DNA from: Pseudomonadota bacterium | GTDB taxonomy: Bacteria; Pseudomonadota; Gammaproteobacteria; Acidiferrobacterales; Sulfurifustaceae | NCBI GenBank assembly: GCA_020354085.1 | Contig: CP070641.1 | Span: 225,234 to 235,090 of the forward strand | Direction of reading: 5' to 3' | Length of the DNA: 9,857 nt | Part shown: piece after piece, positions 1 to 7,400 of the stretch | Position numbering within the stretch: the stretch's first letter is position 1 | How the letters are laid out: every line of letters starts with the position of its first letter | Notes under the pieces: model-generated | What the model saw: only the letters and a program-made list of their open reading frames with translations | What the model was told of the DNA's origin: nothing | Databases searched by the model: none | Translations under genes and position numbers: made by a program

Positions 1-1542
1 CGGCTGGATGTTCAGAAACGCCTCGACCTTCTCGGCCATGCCCGGCAGCACCGGCTTCACGTAGAGCGTGAGCAGCCGAAAGAGATTGAGGCCGGTCGTG
101 CACACGCGGTGCAACTTCTCCTTCTGCGTTGCGTCCTTTGCGAGGATCCAGGGCTTCTCCCGATCAATGTACTCGTTGACCTTGTCGGCCAGCGCCATGA
201 TCTGGCGAATCGCCTCGGAGAACTCACGCTTTTCGTAGTGCACGCCAATCGGGTCGGCGGCGCGCTGTAGTTCGTGGACCAGCGTTTCGTTCTCCATCGC
301 AGCCGCCAGCCAACCACCGAAATGCTGAGAGATGAAGCCGGCGGTGCGCGAGGCGATGTTGACGTACTTGCCAACCAGGTTGGAATTGATGCGCGCGACG
401 AAGTCATCGAGGTTGAGGTCGAGATCCTCGATCGTGGCGCCGAGTTTGCCGGCGAAGTAGTAGCGCAGGTACTCCGGGTCCAGGTGGTTGAGGTAGGTGC
501 GGGCATTGATAAAGGTGCCGCGCGACTTGGACATCTTCTGACCGTTGACGGTGAGAAAGCCGTGCGCGTAGATTGCCGTCGGCCGGCGAAACCCCGCGCC
601 TTCTAGCATCGCCGGCCAAAACAGCGCATGGAAGTAGAGGATGTCCTTGCCGATGAAGTGATAGAGCTCGGTGGTCGCGTCCTTGCCCCAGAAATCCTCG
701 AAGCGTGTGCCGGTGCGCTCGCACAGATTGAGGAAGCTCGCCATGTAGCCGATCGGGGCGTCCAGCCACACATAGAAATACTTGTCGGACGCATCCGGAA
801 TCTCGAAGCCGAAATACGGCGCATCGCGCGAGATGTCCCAATCCTTGAGGCCGGCCGCGAACCACTCATCGAGCTTGTTGGCCACTTCGGGCTGCACGTG
901 GCGCACGTCTTCGATTGGCGGGAACAGCCACTGGCGCAAGTCCGATTCGAAATTGCCGAGCATGAAAAAGTAATGCTCGGATTCCTTTTCGATCGGTGTC
1001 GCGCCGGACAGTGCCGACACCGCGTTTTTCAACTCGGTTGGCGAATAGGTCGCGCCGCACGCCTCGCAGGAGTCGCCGTACTGATCCTTGGCCCCGCAGC
1101 GCGGGCATTCGCCGCGAATAAAGCGGTCCGGCAAGAACATGTTCTTGACCGGGTCATAGGCTTGCTTGATGGTGCGCACGGCGATATGCGCGCCGGCATT
1201 GAGACGGCGGTAAATGGTCTCGGCGAGCGTGCGATTTTCGGCCGAGTGCGTGGAATGGTAGTTGTCGAAGCCGATGCGAAACGCCGCGAAGTCCCGCTGG
1301 TGCTCGGCACCCATGCGGGTAATCAACTCCTCGGGCGAGATGCCCTCTTGCTGGGCGCGCAGCATGATAGGGGTGCCGTGGGTATCGTCGGCGCAGACGT
1401 ACCAGGTTTCATGCCCTTGTAATTTCTGGAAGCGCACCCAAATGTCAGTTTGGATGTATTCGACCAAATGACCCAGATGAATGGGGCCATTGGCGTAGGG
1501 CAGGGCGCTGGTGACCAGGATTCTGCGTTTTGTTTCGGCCAT
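1..1542 (-). CDS. metG: Methionyl-tRNA synthetase, N-terminal 514 residues (partial)
   Basis: Class I aminoacyl-tRNA synthetase of the cytosol that charges tRNA-Met, including the initiator, with methionine using ATP. The frame runs uninterrupted from the ATG at 1542 to the window edge, so the C-terminal end is missing; E. coli MetG has about 677 residues, so a C-terminal tRNA-binding domain may lie outside. Visible in order: the HIGH motif as HLGH (22–25) after SALPYANGPI; a zinc knuckle with cysteines 146, 149, 159 and 162 (CPRC…CEAC), the single-knuckle E. coli-like type; the methionine pocket region YVWLDAPIGY (257–266); KMSKS (336–340); and the helical anticodon-binding domain from about 390, with Asn395, Arg399 and Trp465 matching E. 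coli Asn391, Arg395 and Trp461. The start agrees with the family (MAETKRRILVTSALPYANGP). No clear Shine-Dalgarno sequence precedes it. It is divergent from mrp, the classical arrangement that gave mrp its name. Identity is certain; only the end is unseen. Confidence 0.97.
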   Translation of the reverse strand, partial: MAETKRRILVTSALPYANGPIHLGHLVEYIQTDIWVRFQKLQGHETWYVCADDTHGTPIMLRAQQEGISPEELITRMGAEHQRDFAAFRIGFDNYHSTHSAENRTLAETIYRRLNAGAHIAVRTIKQAYDPVKNMFLPDRFIRGECPRCGAKDQYGDSCEACGATYSPTELKNAVSALSGATPIEKESEHYFFMLGNFESDLRQWLFPPIEDVRHVQPEVANKLDEWFAAGLKDWDISRDAPYFGFEIPDASDKYFYVWLDAPIGYMASFLNLCERTGTRFEDFWGKDATTELYHFIGKDILYFHALFWPAMLEGAGFRRPTAIYAHGFLTVNGQKMSKSRGTFINARTYLNHLDPEYLRYYFAGKLGATIEDLDLNLDDFVARINSNLVGKYVNIASRTAGFISQHFGGWLAAAMENETLVHELQRAADPIGVHYEKREFSEAIRQIMALADKVNEYIDREKPWILAKDATQKEKLHRVCTTGLNLFRLLTLYVKPVLPGMAEKVEAFLNIQP

Positions 1543-1618
1543 GGCGTGATGCGGATCGGCGCGCGTTGCACACACACGCGTTTTATGGCCCGCTAGTTTA
1601 AGGGAATTTCACGTTTCG

Positions 1619-1652
1619 CGCGCCCTGACCAAATGACTTTTTGTCGGGCGCG
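1619..1652. promoter_or_regulatory. Dyad in the metG–mrp divergent spacer
   Basis: CGCGCCC (1619–1625) is the exact reverse complement of GGGCGCG (1646–1652). Inside, GAC (1627–1629) and GTC (1643–1645) continue the pairing after a one-base bulge, leaving a 13-base loop. The dyad overlaps the best candidate −35 for mrp, so it could be an operator or a transcript hairpin for either gene. No terminator-like T-run follows on either strand. In GC-rich DNA, seven-base matches of G and C can occur by chance, so functional meaning is inference only. Confidence 0.25.
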
Positions 1653-1661
1653 GTGTAGCAT
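1633..1661 (+). promoter_or_regulatory. Possible sigma70-type promoter for mrp
   Basis: ATGACT (1633–1638) matches the −35 consensus TTGACA at four of six positions, and TAGCAT (1656–1661) matches TATAAT at four of six, with a 17-base spacer. Transcription would start near 1668 and give a leader of about 32 bases that includes the GGAG ribosome site at 1687–1690. The match is weak and rests on consensus only. Confidence 0.3.
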
Positions 1662-1699
1662 TTCGCCCCCTTTCGTACCGTAATCTGGAGACAGTTGTC

Positions 1700-2791
1700 A
1701 TGGCGGGTGTAACCCAACTACAGGTGGAAACGGCCCTCAAAGAGGTGATCGACCCCTTTCTCGAAACCGACTTGGTCACGGCCAAGGCCGTGAAGAACAT
1801 CGCCGTCGACGGCGACAAGGTCAATGTCGAGGTAGTGCTGGGTTACCCAGCCAAGGGCAACCGCGAGACCCTGGCCGCCAAGCTCAAGGAAAAGGTCGCC
1901 GCCATCGCGGGCGTGAAGAGCGTGAATGTCGATGTGTCTTCCCAGATCGCCTCGCACGGCGTGCAGAAGGGTGTGAAGCCCATCCCGGGTATCAAGAACA
2001 TCATTGCCGTCGCCTCCGGCAAGGGCGGTGTGGGCAAGTCCACGGTGGCCGTGAACCTGGCGTTGGCGCTGTCGGCAGAGGGTGCGACGGTTGGCATTCT
2101 CGACGCAGACATCTACGGTCCGTCGCAGCCGCGCATGTTGGGCGTCAAGATGAAGCCGGAGTCAAAAGACGGCAAGAGCCTCGAGCCGATCGTGAGCTAT
2201 CACCTGCAATCCATGTCGATTGGCTATCTAATAGACGAAGAAACACCGATGATCTGGCGCGGGCCGATGGTCACGCAGGCGCTCGAACAGTTGCTGCGCG
2301 ACAGCAATTGGCGGGACGTTGACTATCTGATCGTCGATCTACCGCCGGGCACCGGCGACATTCAGCTCACGCTTGCGCAGAAGGTGCCGGTGACCGGTGC
2401 CGTGATCGTCACTACCCCGCAGGACATTGCGCTGCTCGATGCGCGCAAGGGGTTCAAGATGTTCGAGAAGGTCGAGATCCCGGTATTGGGCGTGGTCGAG
2501 AACATGAGCACGCATATTTGTTCCAAGTGCGGCCACGAAGAGCATATCTTCGGCGCCGGCGGTGGGCAGAAGATGTCGGAAGACTACGACGTCGATTTCC
2601 TGGGCGCGCTGCCGCTCGATATTCGCATCCGCGAGGAGACCGACTCCGGCAAGCCCACGGTGGTGGCCGACCCGGATTGCCGCATCTCGCAGATCTACCG
2701 CGACATCGCGCGCCGGGTGGCGGCCAAGCTGTCGCTGCAGAAGAAAGACTTCAGCCTCAAGTTCCCGAGCATCGTCATACAAAACTCCTAA
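1700..2791 (+). CDS. mrp: Iron–sulfur cluster carrier ATPase Mrp/ApbC
   Basis: Cytosolic P-loop NTPase of the Mrp/NBP35 family that carries a [4Fe–4S] cluster and hands it to target enzymes; ApbC of Salmonella is the studied bacterial member. Residues about 5–80 form the MIP18/DUF59 domain. The NTPase domain follows with the deviant Walker A GKGGVGKST (107–115), the ILDADIYGPSQPR segment (133–145), DLPPGTGD (213–220, Walker B-like) and TTPQDIALLDARKG (238–251). The cluster-binding CxxC is Cys274–Cys277 in ICSKCGHEEHIFG; in the family these cysteines bridge a cluster across the dimer. At 363 residues it has the normal length. The ATG at 1700 is supported by GGAG at 1687–1690, nine bases upstream, the only convincing Shine-Dalgarno among the starts visible here. 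It lies 79 bases before dcd in the same direction and may be cotranscribed with it. Confidence 0.96.
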   Translation: MAGVTQLQVETALKEVIDPFLETDLVTAKAVKNIAVDGDKVNVEVVLGYPAKGNRETLAAKLKEKVAAIAGVKSVNVDVSSQIASHGVQKGVKPIPGIKNIIAVASGKGGVGKSTVAVNLALALSAEGATVGILDADIYGPSQPRMLGVKMKPESKDGKSLEPIVSYHLQSMSIGYLIDEETPMIWRGPMVTQALEQLLRDSNWRDVDYLIVDLPPGTGDIQLTLAQKVPVTGAVIVTTPQDIALLDARKGFKMFEKVEIPVLGVVENMSTHICSKCGHEEHIFGAGGGQKMSEDYDVDFLGALPLDIRIREETDSGKPTVVADPDCRISQIYRDIARRVAAKLSLQKKDFSLKFPSIVIQNS

Positions 2792-2796
2792 AAAAC

Positions 2797-2863
2797 GGTT
2801 TCAGGTTTCAAGTTTCAGGTTTGAAGTGGGGAACCTGAAACCTCCAAGCTGAAAGCTGAAACC
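2797..2863. repeat. Inverted array of seven-base units between mrp and dcd
   Basis: The gap is almost filled by head-to-tail heptads: GTTTCAG, GTTTCAA, GTTTCAG, GTTTGAA (2798–2825), a six-base centre (2826–2831), then CTGAAAC, CTCCAAG, CTGAAAG, CTGAAAC (2835–2862) in the opposite orientation. The outer arms GGTTTCAG (2797–2804) and CTGAAACC (2856–2863) pair perfectly. A nested perfect ten-base stem pairs 2812–2821 with 2832–2841 around a ten-base loop. No T-run follows, so it is not a standard intrinsic terminator. It ends eight bases before the dcd start codon and occupies the place where a ribosome site would be expected. It could be a small dispersed repeat family, an mRNA structure affecting dcd translation or mrp mRNA stability, or both. 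Confidence 0.85.
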
Positions 2864-2870
2864 ATCACGT

Positions 2871-3437
2871 ATGGGCATCAAATCCGACAAGTGGATCCGG
2901 CGCATGGCGCGCGAGCACGGCATGATCGAGCCGTTCGAGCCGGAGCAGATCAAGCGCGGTGACAACGGCTCCATGGTCTCCTACGGTACCTCGAGCTACG
3001 GTTACGACGTGCGCTGCTCGGATGAGTTCAAGATCTTCACCAACATCAACTCCACCATCGTCGACCCCAAGGCCTTCGACCCGAACAGCTTCGTCGACTT
3101 CAAGGGCCCGGTGTGCATCATCCCGCCCAACTCCTTCGCCCTCGCCCGCACCGTCGAATACTTCCGCATCCCGCGCAACGTGCTGACCATCTGCCTCGGT
3201 AAGAGCACGTATGCCCGTTGCGGCATCATCGTCAACGTGACTCCGCTCGAGCCCGAGTGGGAAGGGCATGTGACGCTGGAGTTCTCCAATACCACGCCCC
3301 TGCCAGCCAAGATCTACGCCAACGAAGGGGTGGCGCAGGTGCTGTTCATCGAAGGGGACGAGGTCTGCGAGACCTCTTACAAGGATCGCGGTGGCAAGTA
3401 CCAGGGCCAGCGCGGCGTGACGCTGCCCAAGATCTAG
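2871..3437 (+). CDS. dcd: dCTP deaminase
   Basis: Cytosolic homotrimeric enzyme that deaminates dCTP to dUTP plus ammonia, feeding dUMP for thymidylate synthesis; it belongs to the dUTPase-like superfamily. The 188 residues are those of the Pseudomonas/Burkholderia form. Diagnostic blocks: MGIKSDKWIRRMAREHGMI at the N-terminus, SSYGYDVRC (41–49), PPNSFALARTVEYFRIPR (85–102), GKSTYARCG (110–118, holding the Ser112 and Arg116 positions of the nucleotide site), WEGHVTLEFSNTT (130–142) with Glu137 at the place of E. coli catalytic Glu138, and GGKYQGQRGVTLP (174–186). The family N-terminus fixes the ATG at 2871, although no Shine-Dalgarno is seen; the nearest purine run, GAAAG at 2851–2855, lies inside the repeat and is too far away. 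Its TAG stop overlaps the stop of the convergent cyclase gene. Bifunctional dCTP deaminase/dUTPase is less likely, because the sequence follows the monofunctional proteobacterial type. Confidence 0.97.
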   Translation: MGIKSDKWIRRMAREHGMIEPFEPEQIKRGDNGSMVSYGTSSYGYDVRCSDEFKIFTNINSTIVDPKAFDPNSFVDFKGPVCIIPPNSFALARTVEYFRIPRNVLTICLGKSTYARCGIIVNVTPLEPEWEGHVTLEFSNTTPLPAKIYANEGVAQVLFIEGDEVCETSYKDRGGKYQGQRGVTLPKI

Positions 3438-4375
3438 GCGGGCGGCGTCAGGCCGTCCTTCGTATTGGCGCGCGGGCCGGGCGTGCCAGTGATCGGGGCC
3501 AGGCAGATGCGGTCGCGACCTTCGTTCTTCGCCTGATAGAGCGCGTGGTCGGCCGCGTCGATCAGATCGGCGACCTCCCAGCTGTCGTCGGCCAACTCCG
3601 CCACCCCCATGCTGACACGGAAGCTCAGGTGCTCCTTTTGCCAGTGAACAGTGAGCGAGGCAATCGCGCGCCGGATTTGGTGGGCCTTGGCGAGTGCGCC
3701 GCTTTGATTGGTGAACGGCAACAGGACCACGAACTCTTCCCCACCGTAGCGGCAGGCGGTGTCGATGTCGCGTGTGCATTCCTGCAACGTGTTGGCCAGG
3801 GCCTTGAGCACCTCATCGCCGGCGAGATGACCGTGACGATCGTTGATGCGCTTGAAGTGGTCAATGTCCAGCATGATGAGCGACAACGGGTTGCCATAAC
3901 GGCGCCAGGCACTCATCTGGCGGCGCGCCTCGGCGCCGAAATAGTGGCGATTGTAAAGACCGGTCAATTGGTCGCGGTCGACAAGCGGCGTCAAGGTGGC
4001 GAGCGAGCGCAAATGCCAGAAGCTGATCAGCGCGGTCGACCAGATCGCCAGGACGGCGAGCGTCCGGTTGAGCATTGGCATCGCCGCTAGGCTGCTTGGC
4101 GGCGGCGCAAGATAGTAGCCCGCTACGATCAGCACGGTGGCGAGGGTCGCGAATCCGAGCATCGCCCAGCGCATGCGCGCGAGCAGCGCGATCAGCACCA
4201 GCGTCAGGTAGGGCAGTCCGCCCGCCGCCCCGAGGGGGGTGAACAAATCGAGCACGAACAGGAGCACGGCGACACTGGAGCTCACTGCGAGCACGATTTG
4301 TGGGCGGCGGGCGTTGTCCATGATGTTTGCCGAGGAGCGGAGGTCATGCCGACCATCGCGGCCCGGTTCTTTCAT
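3434..4375 (-). CDS. Membrane diguanylate cyclase with four-helix input domain
   Basis: Makes the second messenger c-di-GMP from two GTP; inner membrane with a cytosolic catalytic domain. Residues about 26–122 hold four hydrophobic segments (roughly 27–47, 54–68, 70–88 and 104–121), including DLFTPLGAAGGLPYL and NRTLAVLAIWSTALI. A GGDEF domain follows from about 128 to 292: DQLTGLYNRHYF (135–146), metal-site LDIDHFKRINDRHGH (169–183), the active-site GGEEF (211–215) and MGVAELADD (256–264). The inhibitory site RxxD is intact (Arg202–Asp205, five residues before GGEEF), so the enzyme is probably active and product-inhibited. No EAL domain is present. The start is uncertain: ATG 4375 gives 313 residues, while ATG 4321 (residue 19, MDNARRPQIV) gives 295 and looks a more natural N-terminus for the first helix; neither has a Shine-Dalgarno. 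It is divergent from the oxoprolinase gene and convergent with dcd. The signal sensed is unknown. Confidence 0.93.
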   Translation of the reverse strand: MKEPGRDGRHDLRSSANIMDNARRPQIVLAVSSSVAVLLFVLDLFTPLGAAGGLPYLTLVLIALLARMRWAMLGFATLATVLIVAGYYLAPPPSSLAAMPMLNRTLAVLAIWSTALISFWHLRSLATLTPLVDRDQLTGLYNRHYFGAEARRQMSAWRRYGNPLSLIMLDIDHFKRINDRHGHLAGDEVLKALANTLQECTRDIDTACRYGGEEFVVLLPFTNQSGALAKAHQIRRAIASLTVHWQKEHLSFRVSMGVAELADDSWEVADLIDAADHALYQAKNEGRDRICLAPITGTPGPRANTKDGLTPPA

Positions 4376-4413
4376 AGAGTATAGATACTGATATTCTGCC
4401 GACCCGGGTCGCT
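4376..4413. promoter_or_regulatory. Short AT-rich divergent control region with two palindromes
   Basis: This is the only sequence between the two divergent starts if the cyclase begins at 4375 (92 bases if at 4321). AGTATAGATACT (4378–4389) is an inverted repeat with a two-base centre, and GACCCGGGTC (4401–4410) is a perfect ten-base palindrome three bases before the oxoprolinase ATG. Read on the minus strand, TATACT (4383 down to 4378) matches the −10 consensus at five of six positions. It would place transcription start near 4371, downstream of ATG 4375, which favours the shorter cyclase start at 4321. No good −35 lies at the right distance. A shared regulator for both genes is possible but inferred. 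Confidence 0.35.
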
Positions 4414-7400
4414 ATGCAGTCCAACCGTTGGCAATTCTGGATCGATCGCGGTGGCACGTTCACCGATATCGTGGCGCGCGCACCGGACGGCTCGCTGCGC
4501 ACGCACAAGCTCCTGTCCGAAAACCCCGAACATTACAGCGATGCGGCGGTCGCCGGCATTCGCGCGGTCTTGGGTCTTGCGAACGATGCGCCGCTTCCCC
4601 TCGATCGCATCGAGTCGGTGCGCATGGGCACGACGGTGGCGACCAACGCGCTGCTTGAGCGACGCGGCGCGCGCACCGCATTGCTTATCACCAGGGGTTT
4701 TCGCGACCAACTGCGCATCGGCTATCAGAATCGACCCAAGATCTTCGCGCGCCGGATCGAGCTGCCCGAGATGCTTTATGAGCGCGTCATGGAGATTGGC
4801 GAGCGCGTCGCGGCCGATGGCCAGGTGTTGGCGCCGCTCGCCGAGGCCGACGCGCGTTTAGCGTTGCGGGAGCTTTACGGTGAAGGCTTTCGGAGTGTCG
4901 CGATCGTGTTCCTGCACGCCTACCGTTATCCCGCGCACGAGTCGCGCGTCGCAAAGCTGGCGCGCGACATGGGCTTCAGCCAGGTTTCGGTATCCCACGA
5001 AGTGAGCCCGTTGATAAAGCTCGTGGGGCGTGGCGATACAACGGTGGCCGATGCTTATCTGTCGCCGGTGCTGCGGCGTTACGTCGAACAAGTGGGGGCC
5101 GAACTCGGCGGCACGCGCCTGCTCTTCATGCAATCGAACGGCGGCCTGGCGGACGCCCGGTTTTTTCACGGCAAGGACGCGATTCTCTCCGGCCCCGCCG
5201 GCGGCGTGGTGGGCGGCGTGGCGGTGGCGCAGGCCGCCGGCTTCGAGCGTGTCATCGGCTTCGACATGGGCGGTACTTCGACTGACGTTTGGCACTACCA
5301 CGGCGAATACGAGCGCACGTTCGATGCGGAGGTCGCTGGCGTGCGCATCCGTGCGCCGATGATGTACATCCACACGGTCGCGGCCGGTGGCGGCTCGATC
5401 ATCCGTTTTGACGGTGAGCGCTTGCGTGTCGGGCCGGCCTCGGCCGGCGCCGATCCCGGGCCGGCCTGCTACCGGCGCGGCGGACCGCTTACCGTGACCG
5501 ACGCCAATGTGATGGTGGGCAAGATCGATCCCGCATTCTTCCCACAGGTGTTCGGGCCGAGAGGCGACGCGCCGATCGATGCGGCGGCGGTGCGAAGTGC
5601 CTTTGCCAGCCTTGCCGATACGATGGCGCGTACGAGCGGTCACATGCTTATCCCGCAGCAAGTGGCGCACGGCGCGATCGAGATCGCGGTGGCCAACATG
5701 GCCAACGCCATCCGCAAGATTTCGATCAGCCGCGGCTACGACGTCTCGCAGTATGCGCTGTGTTGCTTCGGCGGCGCCGCTGGCCAGCATGCCTGTCTGG
5801 TCGCCGACGCGCTAGGCATGCGCGAGGTGTTGATCCATCCGCATGCCGGCGTGTTGTCGGCCTTTGGCATGGGTCTAGCCGCGCAGCGCGTGTTGCACGA
5901 ACAGGCGGTTGAACAGCGGCTCAGTGACAAGCTCATGCCCGAGCTCACGGCACTGGCCGCCAAGCTCGAAGTGGCTGCGCGCGCCGAGTTGATTGCCCAG
6001 GGTGCCGCCGCGGGGCGTATCCGTTGCGTGCACCAGGCACTCGTCCGTTACCAGGGCACCGATGCGCCGCTGCCCATCGAGCTCGGGTCGCGCGCAGCGA
6101 TGGTCGAGGCGTTTGACAGCGCCCACCGCGCGCGCTTCGGGTTCAGTGACAGCGGGCGTGCGCTTATGGTCGAGGCCTTGTCAGTGGAGGTGATCGCGGA
6201 AGCAGCGACCGTGGCGATCGACCGGCCGCGCACAGCGCGCGCGGCGCCACCGCCGATTGCCGAGACCGAGCTCTACACACGCAATGCGCAACACGATGGC
6301 ACCGGTCGCTTTCCCGCCCCGGTGTACACGCGCGAAAGCCTTACCGAAGGCGAAGCGATCCGCGGCCCGGCGCTCATCATCGAGCCCAATTCAACCCTCG
6401 TGGTTGAGCCGGGCTGGCAGGCCGCGCTGCGCGCCGGCAACCTGATTCTCACGCGCGCGGTGGCACTCGCGCGCCGTGCGGCCGTTGACACCGACTGCGA
6501 TCCGGTGCGGTTGGAGATTTTCAACAATCTCTTCATGTCGATCGCCGAGCAGATGGGCGAGACGCTCGCCAAGACCGCGCATTCGGTCAACATCAAGGAG
6601 CGCCTGGATTTCTCGTGCGCGCTGTTCGATGCGCACGGCGGCCTGGTGGCCAACGCCCCGCACATCCCCGTGCATCTGGGCTCGATGGGCGAAAGCGTGC
6701 GCGCCATCGCCGGCAATCGAAGGCACGCCATGCGCCCGGGGGACGTGTTCATGCTCAACGCTCCCTACCAGGGCGGTACGCACCTGCCGGACATTACCGT
6801 GATCACACCGGTTTTCGGGGAAGATGGGCGCACGGTCATCTTTTACGTCGCGGCGCGCGGCCATCACGCCGATATCGGCGGTATTACCCCCGGCTCGATG
6901 CCGCCGATGAGTCGCACGATGGAAGAGGAGGGCGTGGCGATCGATGACTTCCAGCTGGTCGCGGGCGGTCGCTTCTTGGAAAAGGAGTTGCGTGCTTTGC
7001 TAGCCAACGGTCCCTATCCCGCACGCAACCCGAACCAGAACGTCGCCGATTTGAAGGCTCAGGTCGCCGCCACGGAAACCGGCGCGCACGAGCTCAAGCG
7101 CATGGTGAGTCACTACGGCTTGGCGACGGTGGCCGCTTACATGCAGCACGTGCAGGCCAATGCCGAGGCTGCCGTACGTCGGGTGATTGACCGGTTGCGA
7201 GACGGGGCCTTTAGTGTGTCGCTCGACGACGGCTACCTTATTAAGGTCAGTATTGCCGTCGATCGCGCGCGGCGCACGGCGCGTATAGATTTCACCGGCA
7301 CCTCCAAGCAGCATCCCGGAAATTTCAACGCACCGCTCGCCATCACCAAGGCGGCGGTGTTGTATGTGTTCCGCACGCTGGTCGACGATGACATCCCGCT

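Noticed and set aside
628..1422. 264-codon plus-strand open frame opposite metG
   Set aside because: It lies wholly inside the certain metG frame, and its Ala/Arg/Gly/Leu-rich product shows no domain; long antisense frames are expected in GC-rich DNA.
1567..1580. CACACACACGCG run upstream of metG as a microsatellite or promoter element
   Set aside because: Too short to call a repeat locus, and no promoter hexamers are suitably spaced around it.
2797..2863. CRISPR array
   Set aside because: The units are seven bases long, contiguous and without spacers, and they invert at the centre.
2797..2863. Intrinsic terminator after mrp
   Set aside because: Strong stems but no T-run on the plus strand after them.
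2865..3779. 304-codon minus-strand open frame across dcd and the cyclase end
   Set aside because: It runs opposite all of dcd and in a different frame from the cyclase, and its product is low-complexity Arg/Gly/His-rich.
3218..4090. 290-codon plus-strand open frame over the dcd end and the cyclase
   Set aside because: Out of frame with dcd and antisense to a clear GGDEF domain; no recognisable motif.
4858..5790. 310-codon minus-strand frame inside the oxoprolinase gene (and a similar one at 7000–7827)
   Set aside because: Both are complements of conserved hydantoinase motifs; their His/Arg/Gly-rich products look like codon shadows.
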